Assembly: GCF_002950945.1 (NCBI RefSeq)
Contig: NZ_CP012673.1
Location: 2,294,001-2,358,000 of the forward strand
Source of the DNA: Sorangium cellulosum
GTDB taxonomy: Bacteria > Myxococcota_A > Polyangia > Polyangiales > Polyangiaceae
DNA length: 64,000 bases
Reading direction: 5' to 3'
Shown here: one piece after another, positions 52,407 through 60,946 of the stretch
Layout of the letters: every line of letters starts with the position of its first letter
Position numbering within the stretch: position 1 is the stretch's first letter
Translations under genes and position numbers: made by a program
Notes under the pieces: generated by a model
Database searches by the model: none
What the model saw: only the letters and a program-made list of their open reading frames with translations
What the model was told of the DNA's origin: nothing

Positions 52407-53744
52407 CTATCGGATAGGGGGCGGCGCGAAGAGGAGCCCGCCGAACAGGAGATAGGCGACGAGCAGCGTCCAGACGAGGTTGACCCCCTGCGCGGCGACG
52501 AAGGCGAGCGCGGGGCGGCCGCCATCCATCTTCAGGAGCGAGCCGAAGCGGGTCTCCAGGCCGATCGAGGTGAACGCGAGGGCGAACCACGTCGTGCGCA
52601 GGCCGGTGAGCGTCGCCTTGGTCTCCTTGACCACGACGGGATCGAGGACGAGCGAGAAGAGGAGCGACGCGGCGAGGAACCCGAGGACGAACTTGGGGAA
52701 CCGCTCCCAGATGACACGCGCCGTCGGGCGGGGCTCGTCGGTGCGCGCCTTGCGCATCGTCCACCAGAGCGACAGGGCGAACGCGGCCGCGCCGATGAGC
52801 ACGTTCTGGGAGAACTTCACGATGGTGCCGGCCTTGAGGGCGCGCTCGCTGATGAGGGCGCCGGCCGCGACGACGGAGCCCGTCGTGTCGAGCGTCCCGC
52901 CGAGCCACGCGCCGCCGACGAGATCGGGGATGTGGAGGATCTTCACGAGCCAGGGCTGGAGGAAGATCATCGGGAGGGCGACGAGCAGGACGAGCGAGGT
53001 CACATACGACAGCTTCTTGCGGTCGCCCTGGATCGCGCCGCACGCCGCGATCGCGGCGGAGACGCCGCAGATCGACACGGCGGTGGAGAGCATCACCGCG
53101 AACTCGTCGTCGACGCGCAGGCGGCGGGCGAGCCAGAAGCAGGCATACCAGACGACCACCACGACGAGCAGCGATTGCAGGAGGCCGAGGGCGCCGGCCT
53201 GGAGGATCTCCTGGAACACGATGCCTGCGCCGAGGATGACGAGGCCGGTCTTGATATAATACTCGGTCTGCACAGCCTCGCTCAGCCAGCCGGGGAGGCC
53301 GAGGACGTTGCTGACGAAGAGCCCGAGGAGCAGGGCGAAGATGACGTACTCGATGCCGTACTGATGGATGGTGGCGTTGCCCGCGAGCACCTGGGCGATC
53401 CAGCTCAGGGCGTAAACGACGGGGAAGCCGAGCGCATACCGGGCGACGCGGCGGCCGAGGACCACGACGCCGACGGCGGAGAGGGCGAGCAGGAGGAGGC
53501 CGACCTGGGCGGTGCTCCAGAGGTTCGCCGGGGAGAGGACCTTGGCCGTGAGCTCGGCGGCGCTGCCCCACTTGAACGTCGGGAGCGCGGGCCGGAGGCC
53601 GGCGAGCACCGCGAGGATCGTGAGGGCGCCCAGGAAGACGGCGATCCAGTCCTCGTTGCGCCAGAAGGGCAGGGGCGCGGCGGCGGCCGCGCGGTCGTCC
53701 GGAGGCGAGGGCGCGCCCGGCGCGGGCGCTGCTTGCGTCGTCAT
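52407..53744 (-). CDS. yeiH: YeiH-family putative sulfate exporter (UPF0324)
   Basis: 445 residues with about eleven transmembrane helices. Family landmarks: FALLLGLFVSNVLGLPGWL, TEYYIKTGLVILGAGIVFQE, the conserved STAVSICGVSAAIAACGAI and AWLGGTLDTTGSVVAAGAL. The N-terminus is a Pro/Ala-rich cytoplasmic tail (PAPGAPSPPDDRAAAAAPLP). YeiH proteins are annotated as anion, possibly sulfate, exporters on limited evidence. Divergent from the HipA-like gene. Confidence 0.88.
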   Translation of the reverse strand: MTTQAAPAPGAPSPPDDRAAAAAPLPFWRNEDWIAVFLGALTILAVLAGLRPALPTFKWGSAAELTAKVLSPANLWSTAQVGLLLLALSAVGVVVLGRRVARYALGFPVVYALSWIAQVLAGNATIHQYGIEYVIFALLLGLFVSNVLGLPGWLSEAVQTEYYIKTGLVILGAGIVFQEILQAGALGLLQSLLVVVVVWYACFWLARRLRVDDEFAVMLSTAVSICGVSAAIAACGAIQGDRKKLSYVTSLVLLVALPMIFLQPWLVKILHIPDLVGGAWLGGTLDTTGSVVAAGALISERALKAGTIVKFSQNVLIGAAAFALSLWWTMRKARTDEPRPTARVIWERFPKFVLGFLAASLLFSLVLDPVVVKETKATLTGLRTTWFALAFTSIGLETRFGSLLKMDGGRPALAFVAAQGVNLVWTLLVAYLLFGGLLFAPPPIR

Positions 53745-53914
53745 GGCGCGACGTTATCCAGGCCAGGGTGCGTGGTCCACGGGCGGCGCGCTCCCCGCGC
53801 CGGCTTGACGCTCCGGACGTGTTCCGTTTACCTCTCCTGCCCCGGCGACGGGGAGGCGCGCGCATCCCGCTGTCGCTGCCTGCCTGCACCCCAACGCCAC
53901 GACGCAGCTGCGGC

Positions 53915-54775
53915 ATGATCCGGACCGTCCACACCACCCGCTACGTCACCCCGCTCCGTGAGGGCGGCTCGCTGCCGGCGATCGTCGAGGCCGACGACGA
54001 CGGCCTCTACGTGGTGAAGTTCCGCGGCGCCGGCCAGGGGCCGAAGGCGCTGATCGCGGAGCTCGTCGCGGGGGAGATCGGGCGCGCGCTCGGGCTGCCG
54101 GTGCCGGAGATCGTCTTCATCGAGCTCGATCCGGAGTTCGGGCGCGCCGAGCCGGACCCCGAGCTCTCCGCCCTCCTCTCGGCGAGCGCCGGCCTGAACC
54201 TCGCGCTCGACTACCTGCCCGGGTCGCTCGCGTTCCAGCCGCTCGCCGCCGCGTCGCTCGACCCGGGGCTGGCGGCGGCCGTGGTGTGGTTCGACGCGTT
54301 CGTCAGCAACGTGGACCGGACGCCCAAGAACCCGAACCTGCTCTTCTGGCACCGCCGCCTCTGGCTGATCGATCACGGCGCGGCGCTCTACGTCCACCAC
54401 GCCTGGACCGACACGACGGATCCGCTCGCCGACGCGCCCGATCGCTTCCCGCTCATCAAGAGCCACGTGCTGCTCCCGTTCGCCGGGGACATCGCCGCGG
54501 CCGACGCCGCGCTGAGCGCCCGGCTCACGCCCGAGCGCATCGCGGCGATCGTGGCCGCGATCCCCGACGGCTGGCTCGTGGATCAGGAGCCGCCGGGCCG
54601 GCACGGCGGGGAGCGGCGCTCGGCGTTCTCCTCGAGCCCGGCCGAGGAGCGGGAGGCGCCGCCCGCGGCGACGGCGGAGGCGCGGCGCGCGGCCTATGTC
54701 GCCTACCTGACGCGCCGGCTCGCGCCCCCGCGGGGCTTCGTCGAGGAGGCGCTCGATGCGCGCGCCCAGCGTTAG
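53915..54775 (+). CDS. HipA-like kinase (HipA_2 family)
   Basis: 286 residues from ATG 53915. The compact HipA-type kinase core is visible: nucleotide-binding strand GLYVVKFRGAGQGPKALIAE, LVAGEIGRALGLPVPE, catalytic segment DAFVSNVDRTPKNPNLL and the metal-binding LWLIDHGAAL. It lacks the N-terminal subdomain of classical HipA and has no HipB antitoxin upstream. Instead the next gene (DUF3037) overlaps it by 20 bases. The HipA_2-DUF3037 pairing recurs across bacteria, so a two-part system is likely, but target and role are unknown. Confidence 0.87.
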   Translation: MIRTVHTTRYVTPLREGGSLPAIVEADDDGLYVVKFRGAGQGPKALIAELVAGEIGRALGLPVPEIVFIELDPEFGRAEPDPELSALLSASAGLNLALDYLPGSLAFQPLAAASLDPGLAAAVVWFDAFVSNVDRTPKNPNLLFWHRRLWLIDHGAALYVHHAWTDTTDPLADAPDRFPLIKSHVLLPFAGDIAAADAALSARLTPERIAAIVAAIPDGWLVDQEPPGRHGGERRSAFSSSPAEEREAPPAATAEARRAAYVAYLTRRLAPPRGFVEEALDARAQR

Positions 54776-55205
54776 CCCTCCTCGCCCGTGCGACAGCGGC
54801 GACGGCGGCGCCCCGCAGCGCGCCGGCGACCCGTTCGACTACGCGTTGCTGCGCGTGGTGCCGCGCGTGGAGCGCGGCGAGCGCATCAACGTCGGGGTGG
54901 TCCTCTTCTGCCGCGCCCGGGATTTCCTCGACGTGCGCCTCGAGCCGGACGAGCGGCGCCTGCTCGCGCTCTCGCCCGGGCTCGACCTCGAGGCGGTCCG
55001 CGGCCACCTCGACTTCGTCCGCCGCGTCTGCGCCGGCGACCGGGCCTGCGGGTTCGTCGCGGAGCTCCCGCAGGCCGAGCGCTTCGGCTGGCTGGTCTCG
55101 CCGTCGAGCACCATCGTCCAGCCGTCGCGCGTCCACGCCGGCCTCTGCGCCGATCCGGCCGCGGCGCTCGACCGGCTGCTCGCGACCCTGGTGCGGCCGG
55201 GATAG
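54756..55205 (+). CDS. DUF3037 protein, partner of the HipA-like kinase
   Basis: 149 residues; GAGGAGG lies inside the end of the kinase gene at ideal distance from ATG 54756, so translation is coupled. The DUF3037 domain reads PFDYALLRVVPRVERGERIN, VGVVLFCRARDFLDVRL, and a C-terminal FGWLVSPSSTIVQPSRVHAG. No catalytic motif is known for this family. Given the overlap it probably acts with or controls the kinase. Confidence 0.88.
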   Translation: MRAPSVSPPRPCDSGDGGAPQRAGDPFDYALLRVVPRVERGERINVGVVLFCRARDFLDVRLEPDERRLLALSPGLDLEAVRGHLDFVRRVCAGDRACGFVAELPQAERFGWLVSPSSTIVQPSRVHAGLCADPAAALDRLLATLVRPG

Positions 55206-55234
55206 GCACGCTCATGGAAGCAAAGGAGGGATCG

Positions 55235-55651
55235 ATGTCCGAATCCGAGCACACCGGCGGCTGCCTGTGCGGCGCCATCCGTTATCGGGCGCGCGGGGCG
55301 CCGGCGAGCACCAACATCTGTTATTGCACCCAGTGCCGGCGCCAGACGGGCGCGCCGCTGCCCGCGTTCGCGACGTACCCGGAGGAGCGGTTCACGCTGC
55401 TCTCCGGGCAGCCCGTCACCTACCGATCGTCGCAGCGCGCGGTCCGGCAGTTCTGCGGCGTGTGCGGGTCGGCGCTGTTCTGGCGCCAGGACGGCGCGCC
55501 GACGATCGACATCTTCCTCGGCACGATGGACCGGCCCGCGGACCTGCCGCCGCCGGCGTTCCAGCAATGGACCGTGCACCGCGTGCCGTGGCTGCTCGAC
55601 CTGCCGGGCATCCCCTCGCACCGCGCGGAGAGGTCGGCGAGCGCGGGCTGA
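55235..55651 (+). CDS. GFA-family (glutathione-dependent formaldehyde-activating type) protein
   Basis: 138 residues from ATG 55235, preceded by a perfect AAGGAGGGATCG; the ATG at 55214 is less well placed. Zinc-binding cysteines are in HTGGCLCGAIRY, CYCTQCRRQTG and QFCGVCGSALF, in family order. Family members bind glutathione or act on small carbonyls, but most have unknown substrates. It follows the DUF3037 gene by 29 bases in the same direction and may be co-transcribed. Confidence 0.88.
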   Translation: MSESEHTGGCLCGAIRYRARGAPASTNICYCTQCRRQTGAPLPAFATYPEERFTLLSGQPVTYRSSQRAVRQFCGVCGSALFWRQDGAPTIDIFLGTMDRPADLPPPAFQQWTVHRVPWLLDLPGIPSHRAERSASAG

Positions 55652-55679
55652 CCGGCTGCCTCGCGAGGTAAGCTGAACC

Positions 55680-56936
55680 ATGAGCGTGACTACCCCACAG
55701 ATCAACCCGACTGTCTCGAGGCTGCGTTGCTCCAAGTCGGGACAGGAGGTCTCGATCGGCAACGTACGGCAATGCCCAGGGCTGTGTTCCTGTTGCCCGG
55801 CCCCGGGCAAGCCGCTGGTCGTCGAGTACGATCGGGCGCACGTGCGGGCCGCCTGGGCGCCGAGCGCCGCTCCCTCCGCCGGTCTGTTCCGGTTCGCGGC
55901 CGGCCTCCCCGTCGTGGGGCTCGCGCCGGGCTACGCGGGAGACGTGGGCGACACGCCGGTCTTCTACCATCCGCGCCTGTCGGAGGAGCTGGATGTCGAG
56001 GTCTTCCTCAAGAACGAGTCCAGGAACCCTTCCGGGTCGTTCAAAGATCGCGGCCTGGCGATGGGCATCGCCCTCGGCGTCGCGTTCGGGGCGCGTCGCT
56101 TCTGCTTGCCGACGCAAGGCAACGCCGGTGTTTCGGCCGCGATGTTCTCCGCGCGGCTCGGGCTGCCGGGCGCTCTCGTCTACATGCCGGACGGGTATCA
56201 GGGATCCATCTATCACCAGGCCTGCAGACACTTCGGCGGCGAGGTGGTGTTCGCGGGCGAGAACATCGCCGGCGCAGGCAAGGTCATGCGCACCGCGCTC
56301 GAGGCGCCGCTCGCCCGAGGTGAATACGTCGATATCTCCACGTTCTTCGAGCCGGGGCGGCTCGAGGGCAAGAAGACGATGGGGTTCGAGATCGCCGAAG
56401 CCTTCGCCGGGAACCCGTTGCCGGACGTGATCTTCTATCCCACGGGGGGCGGCACGGGGCTGGTGGGCATCTGGAAGGCGCTGAACGAGCTCCGGGACTG
56501 GGGATTGTCCGACCCGGCACACACACGTTTGCCGCGCCTCGTCGCGGTTCAGTCCGACCGGTGCGCGCCCGTCGTCGCGGCCTTCGAGGCCGGCGCGCGC
56601 GACGTCACGCCGGTCGTCTCCCGGCGCACCGTGGCGGACGGGCTGGACGTGCCGGGAGCCATCATGGGCCACGCGATGCTGGACGCGCTGAGGGAATCGG
56701 GCGGCGTGGCGCTGGCGGTCGCGGATGTGGACATCGAGAGCGCCTTCGCCGACTTCGGCCAGATCGGCCTCGGCGCCGGCTACGAGAGCGCCGCGACACT
56801 CGCGGCGCTGCGCGAGGCGCGGCGATCCGGGGCGATCCAGGCGGGGGCCAAGGTGCTGCTGCTGCTCACCGGCTCGCACCTGGTGCCCCTGTCGATGAGC
56901 TCCGCGCGCGACGCCCGCCGGGGCGTCGGGAGCTGA
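55680..56936 (+). CDS. Threonine synthase-like PLP enzyme
   Basis: 418 residues. A fold-type II pyridoxal-phosphate enzyme: PLP Lys in NPSGSFKDRG (Lys122), TQGNAGVSAAMF, PDGYQGSIYHQACRHFGGEV, and the phosphate loop YPTGGGTGLVG. The N-terminus has a small Cys cluster (QCPGLCSCC) which could bind metal and is typical of one threonine synthase branch (RCSKSGQEV). It may make threonine from phosphohomoserine or act on a related substrate; true thrC elsewhere cannot be excluded. Confidence 0.85.
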   Translation: MSVTTPQINPTVSRLRCSKSGQEVSIGNVRQCPGLCSCCPAPGKPLVVEYDRAHVRAAWAPSAAPSAGLFRFAAGLPVVGLAPGYAGDVGDTPVFYHPRLSEELDVEVFLKNESRNPSGSFKDRGLAMGIALGVAFGARRFCLPTQGNAGVSAAMFSARLGLPGALVYMPDGYQGSIYHQACRHFGGEVVFAGENIAGAGKVMRTALEAPLARGEYVDISTFFEPGRLEGKKTMGFEIAEAFAGNPLPDVIFYPTGGGTGLVGIWKALNELRDWGLSDPAHTRLPRLVAVQSDRCAPVVAAFEAGARDVTPVVSRRTVADGLDVPGAIMGHAMLDALRESGGVALAVADVDIESAFADFGQIGLGAGYESAATLAALREARRSGAIQAGAKVLLLLTGSHLVPLSMSSARDARRGVGS

Positions 56937-57018
56937 GGACGGCGAGGGGCACCGTCCGCAGCGCGCCAGGGCCGGTCGCCGGCGTCGCCGGCGGCCGCGC
57001 CCGGCGTGAGAGCCCGCT

Positions 57019-58149
57019 TCAGTCCGTGACGAGCGGCCCGATGCGGTCCGCGAACGGCCAGCCGAGGCTCTCGTCGATGTGGATCTGCCAGTCGAACGCC
57101 CCGCGGAGCGTCGGGTGCTCGCTCTCGAGCTGGTTCCACGTGGGGATCGCCTCGTCGATCGACATGTAGTTGACCTCGTCCCAGATCCCGAACCCGACGA
57201 CGACGTGGGTCGGACCGAGCAGCGAGACCCAGCCATCCACGTTATCCACGATGTAGGACTGCTGATCCAGGTCGGGGCCGTCGTAGTACTGCGGGGCCGC
57301 GTAGTCCATGGCGCCGGCGTCCACCATGGCCTTGCAAAACGTCTTGTCGCGGTTGTTCCAGGGCGCCGGAGGCGCGGTGATGATGAAGCCGGGGAAGCGC
57401 CGCTTCAGCTCCAGGCTGATCCAGATCATCTCGTCGGTGTCGGGGTCCTGATCGGCTTCGAAGGTGTTCCAGTCGAGGCCGTCGAAGCCGCCCAGGCTGT
57501 TGTAGATGTCGACCACGCTGTCGACGAACGTCTGCGACTTCTCGCGGGTGGGGAAGCTCATGCCATTGCGCGCGCCGCCGACGCTGAGGATGATCTTGCG
57601 ACCCTGGACCGTGCGCGCGTACTGGATGTCTGCGTTGAGGTTCGTCGCCGCGCCCCTGCCGTCGCCCGGCGGCTCCCAGAAGACGGCGCCCGTGGTGCCG
57701 GGCGACCCTCCCACGGGCTTCGCGTGGAAGAGATAGATCAGGTTGTAATTGCTGTTGATGTCCCGGATGCGGATGGGCGCCGGCGTCCAGTTGGGATAGT
57801 AGCCAGCGACGACCTTCTCGGGGAGCGCACCGACCGGACCGGGGCCCGGGCCGGGGGCGTCGCTGCAGGCGGTGTACGGCTCCCAGAAGTACGTGCTGAC
57901 CGTCGGGATGTAGCCAGGGTTGCCGTGCTCGGCGATGTAGGCCGACCCCTGGTAGTTCACGATGGCGCCCTCGTCGTACCACTGACCCTCCTGCCACTCC
58001 GGAGAGCCTGCGCAGGCGGCAGATTCGTCGTGCCCCACGTCGACCTCCTCCGGCGACGATCCGGAGCCGAGGCACCCGAAGCCGCCCGTGGTGAGGGCGA
58101 CGAGGAGAAGGGACAACCTTGAAGCGGTGGACTTGGGGTTAAACAGCAT
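57019..58149 (-). CDS. Secreted GH18 chitinase with CBM5/12-like module
   Basis: 376 residues from ATG 58149 (AAGGAAG upstream). The lipoprotein-type signal ends TTGGFGCLG. A chitin-binding CBM5/12-like module comes next (about 48-92: PEWQEGQWYDEGAIVNYQGS and the Trp in YFWEPYTAC), then a GH18 barrel: VVAGYYPNWTPAPIRI, IILSVGGARNGMSF, and the catalytic loop GFDGLDWNTFEAD (Glu231). MDYAAPQYYDGP is typical of this chitinase subgroup. It would cut chitin outside the cell, fitting predation on fungi or insect debris. Confidence 0.9.
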   Translation of the reverse strand: MLFNPKSTASRLSLLLVALTTGGFGCLGSGSSPEEVDVGHDESAACAGSPEWQEGQWYDEGAIVNYQGSAYIAEHGNPGYIPTVSTYFWEPYTACSDAPGPGPGPVGALPEKVVAGYYPNWTPAPIRIRDINSNYNLIYLFHAKPVGGSPGTTGAVFWEPPGDGRGAATNLNADIQYARTVQGRKIILSVGGARNGMSFPTREKSQTFVDSVVDIYNSLGGFDGLDWNTFEADQDPDTDEMIWISLELKRRFPGFIITAPPAPWNNRDKTFCKAMVDAGAMDYAAPQYYDGPDLDQQSYIVDNVDGWVSLLGPTHVVVGFGIWDEVNYMSIDEAIPTWNQLESEHPTLRGAFDWQIHIDESLGWPFADRIGPLVTD

Positions 58150-59039
58150 GGAAAATCTTCCTTTTGGACGTAGCGAAGAAGGAACGTCGGCGGTTGCCTT
58201 GCGATGTCGCCCCGCTCCGATAACCCCTCTGCTCCTGCCCTTCCTCTCGTCGGAGACACGCTGCTGCGCGGTGGCCAGCGCGCCGACGCGAGAGGGGCAG
58301 AGGGGGCATCCCGACGGTCGCCAGCAGACACAGGGAGAAGCACCTCGATCTGGAGCACACGTGACAGCTCGCCCCCCGGCTCCGGGCAGCTCACTGGACT
58401 GGATGCCGCAGCGCGGATCAGTCCTTCAGATTATTTTTGATGTGGCGACCTCGATCCGCCCGCTTGTCGGCTCGGATGTTGTTGCGGAAGGGTCGAGATG
58501 CGTCGAGGTGCGATCTTTGCTGCGGTGATGCAATCGTCACGGTGCCCCGTGGCGGACCGCCTCAGCCGCCGGTGGTCATGGCGCGTCATGGCGCCAGGGA
58601 GCGTGCGTACAGCACCCGTACATCGAGCCACATCGCCGGGTGTTACCGATCGTAGCGCGACGTCACCGGGGTGTTACCGATCGTAGCGCGGCGCCTCCGA
58701 GCGGGGCCACGCGCGCGCTCCCCCGGTGGTCGAGCGGGGTAGTCTCTCGATTCTTCATGGGGTATTTGAGTTCCCTTGGGGCGCAGCTTCGAAGCGGACC
58801 GGCTCTACCGTTTGCCACGATTTATTCACCGGTCGTACATCGGATTTGCCGTGAGCCGCCGTCGGACCGAGAGGACATTCATGCTCGACGGAGCGCGCCT
58901 CGTGATCAGAGAGCTGCCGAGCGGGAATATCGCCAGAGGGCATTACGCCGTGCACCTTCCGCGCGGCGCGCTTTAGTACCATCTCGCTGTCACGATCTGC
59001 GGCTCGCCCGGCCGCTTCCTTCCTTGCAGGAGAAACTTC
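58150..59039. other. Intergenic region between chitinase and esterase genes
   Basis: About 890 bases without a supported gene, between divergent secreted-enzyme genes. It must contain both promoters. The only clear structure is the tandem repeat at 58636-58690. Confidence 0.5.
58636..58690. repeat. 30-bp tandem direct repeat
   Basis: CCGGGTGTTACCGATCGTAG (plus CGCG) occurs at 58636-58659 and, with one extra G, at 58666-58690. Each copy includes the palindromic CGATCG. Two regulator sites three helical turns apart are possible. Confidence 0.55.
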
Positions 59040-60896
59040 ATGCGCCTCACCAGGTTACTGAGCCTGTGCTCGGTCTCGACCGTGTGTTCCCTGGCCGCCT
59101 GCATCGGCATGCCCTCGGACGAGGATGAAATCTCGTCGCTGGAAGGCGAGCTGAGCAGCGCTGACTCGACGATGTCGGCGGAGCTCACGTTCCAGTCGCA
59201 GTGGTCGAACGGGTACTGCGCGAACGTGACCGTGACGAACACCGGCACAAGCCAGACGACCACCTGGGGAATGGTGGTCGCGCTCAACGGCTCCACGCCG
59301 AGCAACGTGTGGAACGCGAGCACCACGCAGTCGGGTGGACAGCTGACCGCCACCAATGTGCCCTACAACGGCACGCTGGCCCCGAGAGCGTCGGCGACGT
59401 GGGGCTTCTGCGCGAACGGCACCGGGAGGCCTGCGCTGGTGTCGGTCAACGGCGGCGGGACCCCAACCTCGACCTCCGCGAGCTCCAGCAGCAGCGCTTC
59501 GAGCAGCTCCAGCAGCAGCAGCAGCACGTCGGCCAGCTCCGGCGCCGGCGGCGCGGGAGGTGCAGGAGGCGCCGGGGGTGCGGGAGGCGCTGGCGGCGCC
59601 GGCGGCGCTGGAGGAGGCGGCGGCTCTGGAGGCGGCGGCGGCTCCGGCGGGGGCACCACGGGCCCCGGCTGGACCTGGGCCGGGATCATCGGCACGGGGC
59701 AGAGCCTGTCGGTCGGCGCGGAGGGGAACCCGATCCGGGCGACCACCCAGCGCTTCAACAACCTCAAGCTCTCGCTGGGCAGCGCGAGCGTGCCCCCCTT
59801 CAATCCGAACAGCAGCGCGCTCTCGATGGTGCCGCTGGTCGAGCCCATCCGCCCGCTCGCCGCGGGCTACCCGAGCGCGTACCCGCGCAACATCTACGGC
59901 GAGACGCACCACACGGCCATGGGCGACCAGATCACGTCGCTCGTGCGGGCGGCGACGGGCGGCGATTACATCAGCGTGCACACGGTCGTCGGCGAGAGCG
60001 GACAGGCCATGTCGGTCATCCGGAAGGGCGCCTCCGACACCGGCTCCACCGGTCGGGCCTACGCGGCGTCGCTGTTCGAGGCCGCCGCCATCGCCCGCCT
60101 CGCCAGCGCGTCGGGCAAGACCTACGGCGTCGGCGCGATCGTGATCACCCACGGTGAGTCCGACGCCGGCAGCGCGAGCTACAAGAACGACCTCGTCCGG
60201 CTCTGGTCCGACTACAACGCCGATATCCCGCCGCTCACCGGGCAGACCCGTTCGATCCCGATGTTCGTCTCGCAGCACCACTCCTACCCGACCGGCTCGA
60301 ACCAGCGGTCGGCCTCCACGCTCGCGCAGTGGCAGGTCGGGGTCGACCGCCCGGGCGACATCCTCTGCTCCGGGCCGAAGTATCAGTATCCGTACGCGAA
60401 CGACAACATCCACATGACGGCGGCGGGGTACGAGCGGCTCGGCGAGAAGCTCGGGCAGATCTACCACGAGAAGGTCGTGCTGGGCCGCGACTGGCAGCCG
60501 CTGCAGCCGACCCGCGTCGAGCGCAGCGGCCGCGTGATCACGGTGCGCTTCCACGTGCCCGTGCCGCCGCTCGCGTGGGACTCCACGCTCCCGGCGCCCC
60601 ACCAGAGCGCGCTCACCGAGTGGTCGCAGGGACGTGGCTTCGAGGTGCGGACGGCGAGCTCCCGGATCCGGATCAGCTCCGTCGAGATCTCCGGCGACTC
60701 GGTGCGCATCAACGTCGCCAGCGATCTCCCCTCGTCGGGCGTCTTCGTCGGGTACGCCATGACCAGCGACGGCACGGCGTTCTCCGGGCGTACGTGGCGC
60801 TCGGGGCAGCTGCGCGACTCCGATCCCTTCGTCGGCTCGATGACGGGCGTGGCGCAGCCGAACTACGCGGTGGCGTTCGAGATGCCGGTGCCCTGA
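59040..60896 (+). CDS. CBM2-SGNH carbohydrate esterase lipoprotein
   Basis: 618 residues; AGGAGAAACTTC precedes the ATG. The lipoprotein signal ends VCSLAAC. Residues about 45-140 are a CBM2-type cellulose-binding module (WSNGYCANVTVTNTGTSQTT, SNVWNAST, then YNGTLAP) with its Cys pair. A Ser then Gly/Ala linker follows (about 145-205). The catalytic domain is SGNH-like, related to sialate-O-acetylesterase/CE6 enzymes: nucleophile block IIGTGQSLSVG, oxyanion Asn/Gly region ITHGESD, and catalytic Asp/His in NDNIHMTAAGY. A C-terminal beta domain (about 490-618) completes it. It probably deacetylates hemicellulose bound to cellulose. Confidence 0.85.
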   Translation: MRLTRLLSLCSVSTVCSLAACIGMPSDEDEISSLEGELSSADSTMSAELTFQSQWSNGYCANVTVTNTGTSQTTTWGMVVALNGSTPSNVWNASTTQSGGQLTATNVPYNGTLAPRASATWGFCANGTGRPALVSVNGGGTPTSTSASSSSSASSSSSSSSSTSASSGAGGAGGAGGAGGAGGAGGAGGAGGGGGSGGGGGSGGGTTGPGWTWAGIIGTGQSLSVGAEGNPIRATTQRFNNLKLSLGSASVPPFNPNSSALSMVPLVEPIRPLAAGYPSAYPRNIYGETHHTAMGDQITSLVRAATGGDYISVHTVVGESGQAMSVIRKGASDTGSTGRAYAASLFEAAAIARLASASGKTYGVGAIVITHGESDAGSASYKNDLVRLWSDYNADIPPLTGQTRSIPMFVSQHHSYPTGSNQRSASTLAQWQVGVDRPGDILCSGPKYQYPYANDNIHMTAAGYERLGEKLGQIYHEKVVLGRDWQPLQPTRVERSGRVITVRFHVPVPPLAWDSTLPAPHQSALTEWSQGRGFEVRTASSRIRISSVEISGDSVRINVASDLPSSGVFVGYAMTSDGTAFSGRTWRSGQLRDSDPFVGSMTGVAQPNYAVAFEMPVP

Positions 60897-60910
60897 GCGG
60901 GGTCCTCGCC

Positions 60911-60946
60911 GACTGAGCTCGTCCCCGCGGGGGGGCGAGCTCAGTC
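60911..60946. terminator. Bidirectional hairpin terminator
   Basis: GACTGAGCTCG / CGAGCTCAGTC, an 11-bp perfect stem, with an inner CCCCGCGGGG, lies between the convergent esterase and amidohydrolase genes. It includes the TGA stop of the latter (60941-60943). Confidence 0.75.

Noticed and set aside
54756..55651. Frame extending the GFA protein back into the DUF3037 gene
   Set aside because: The upstream part is Arg/Ala shadow sequence; a perfect ribosome site marks ATG 55235.
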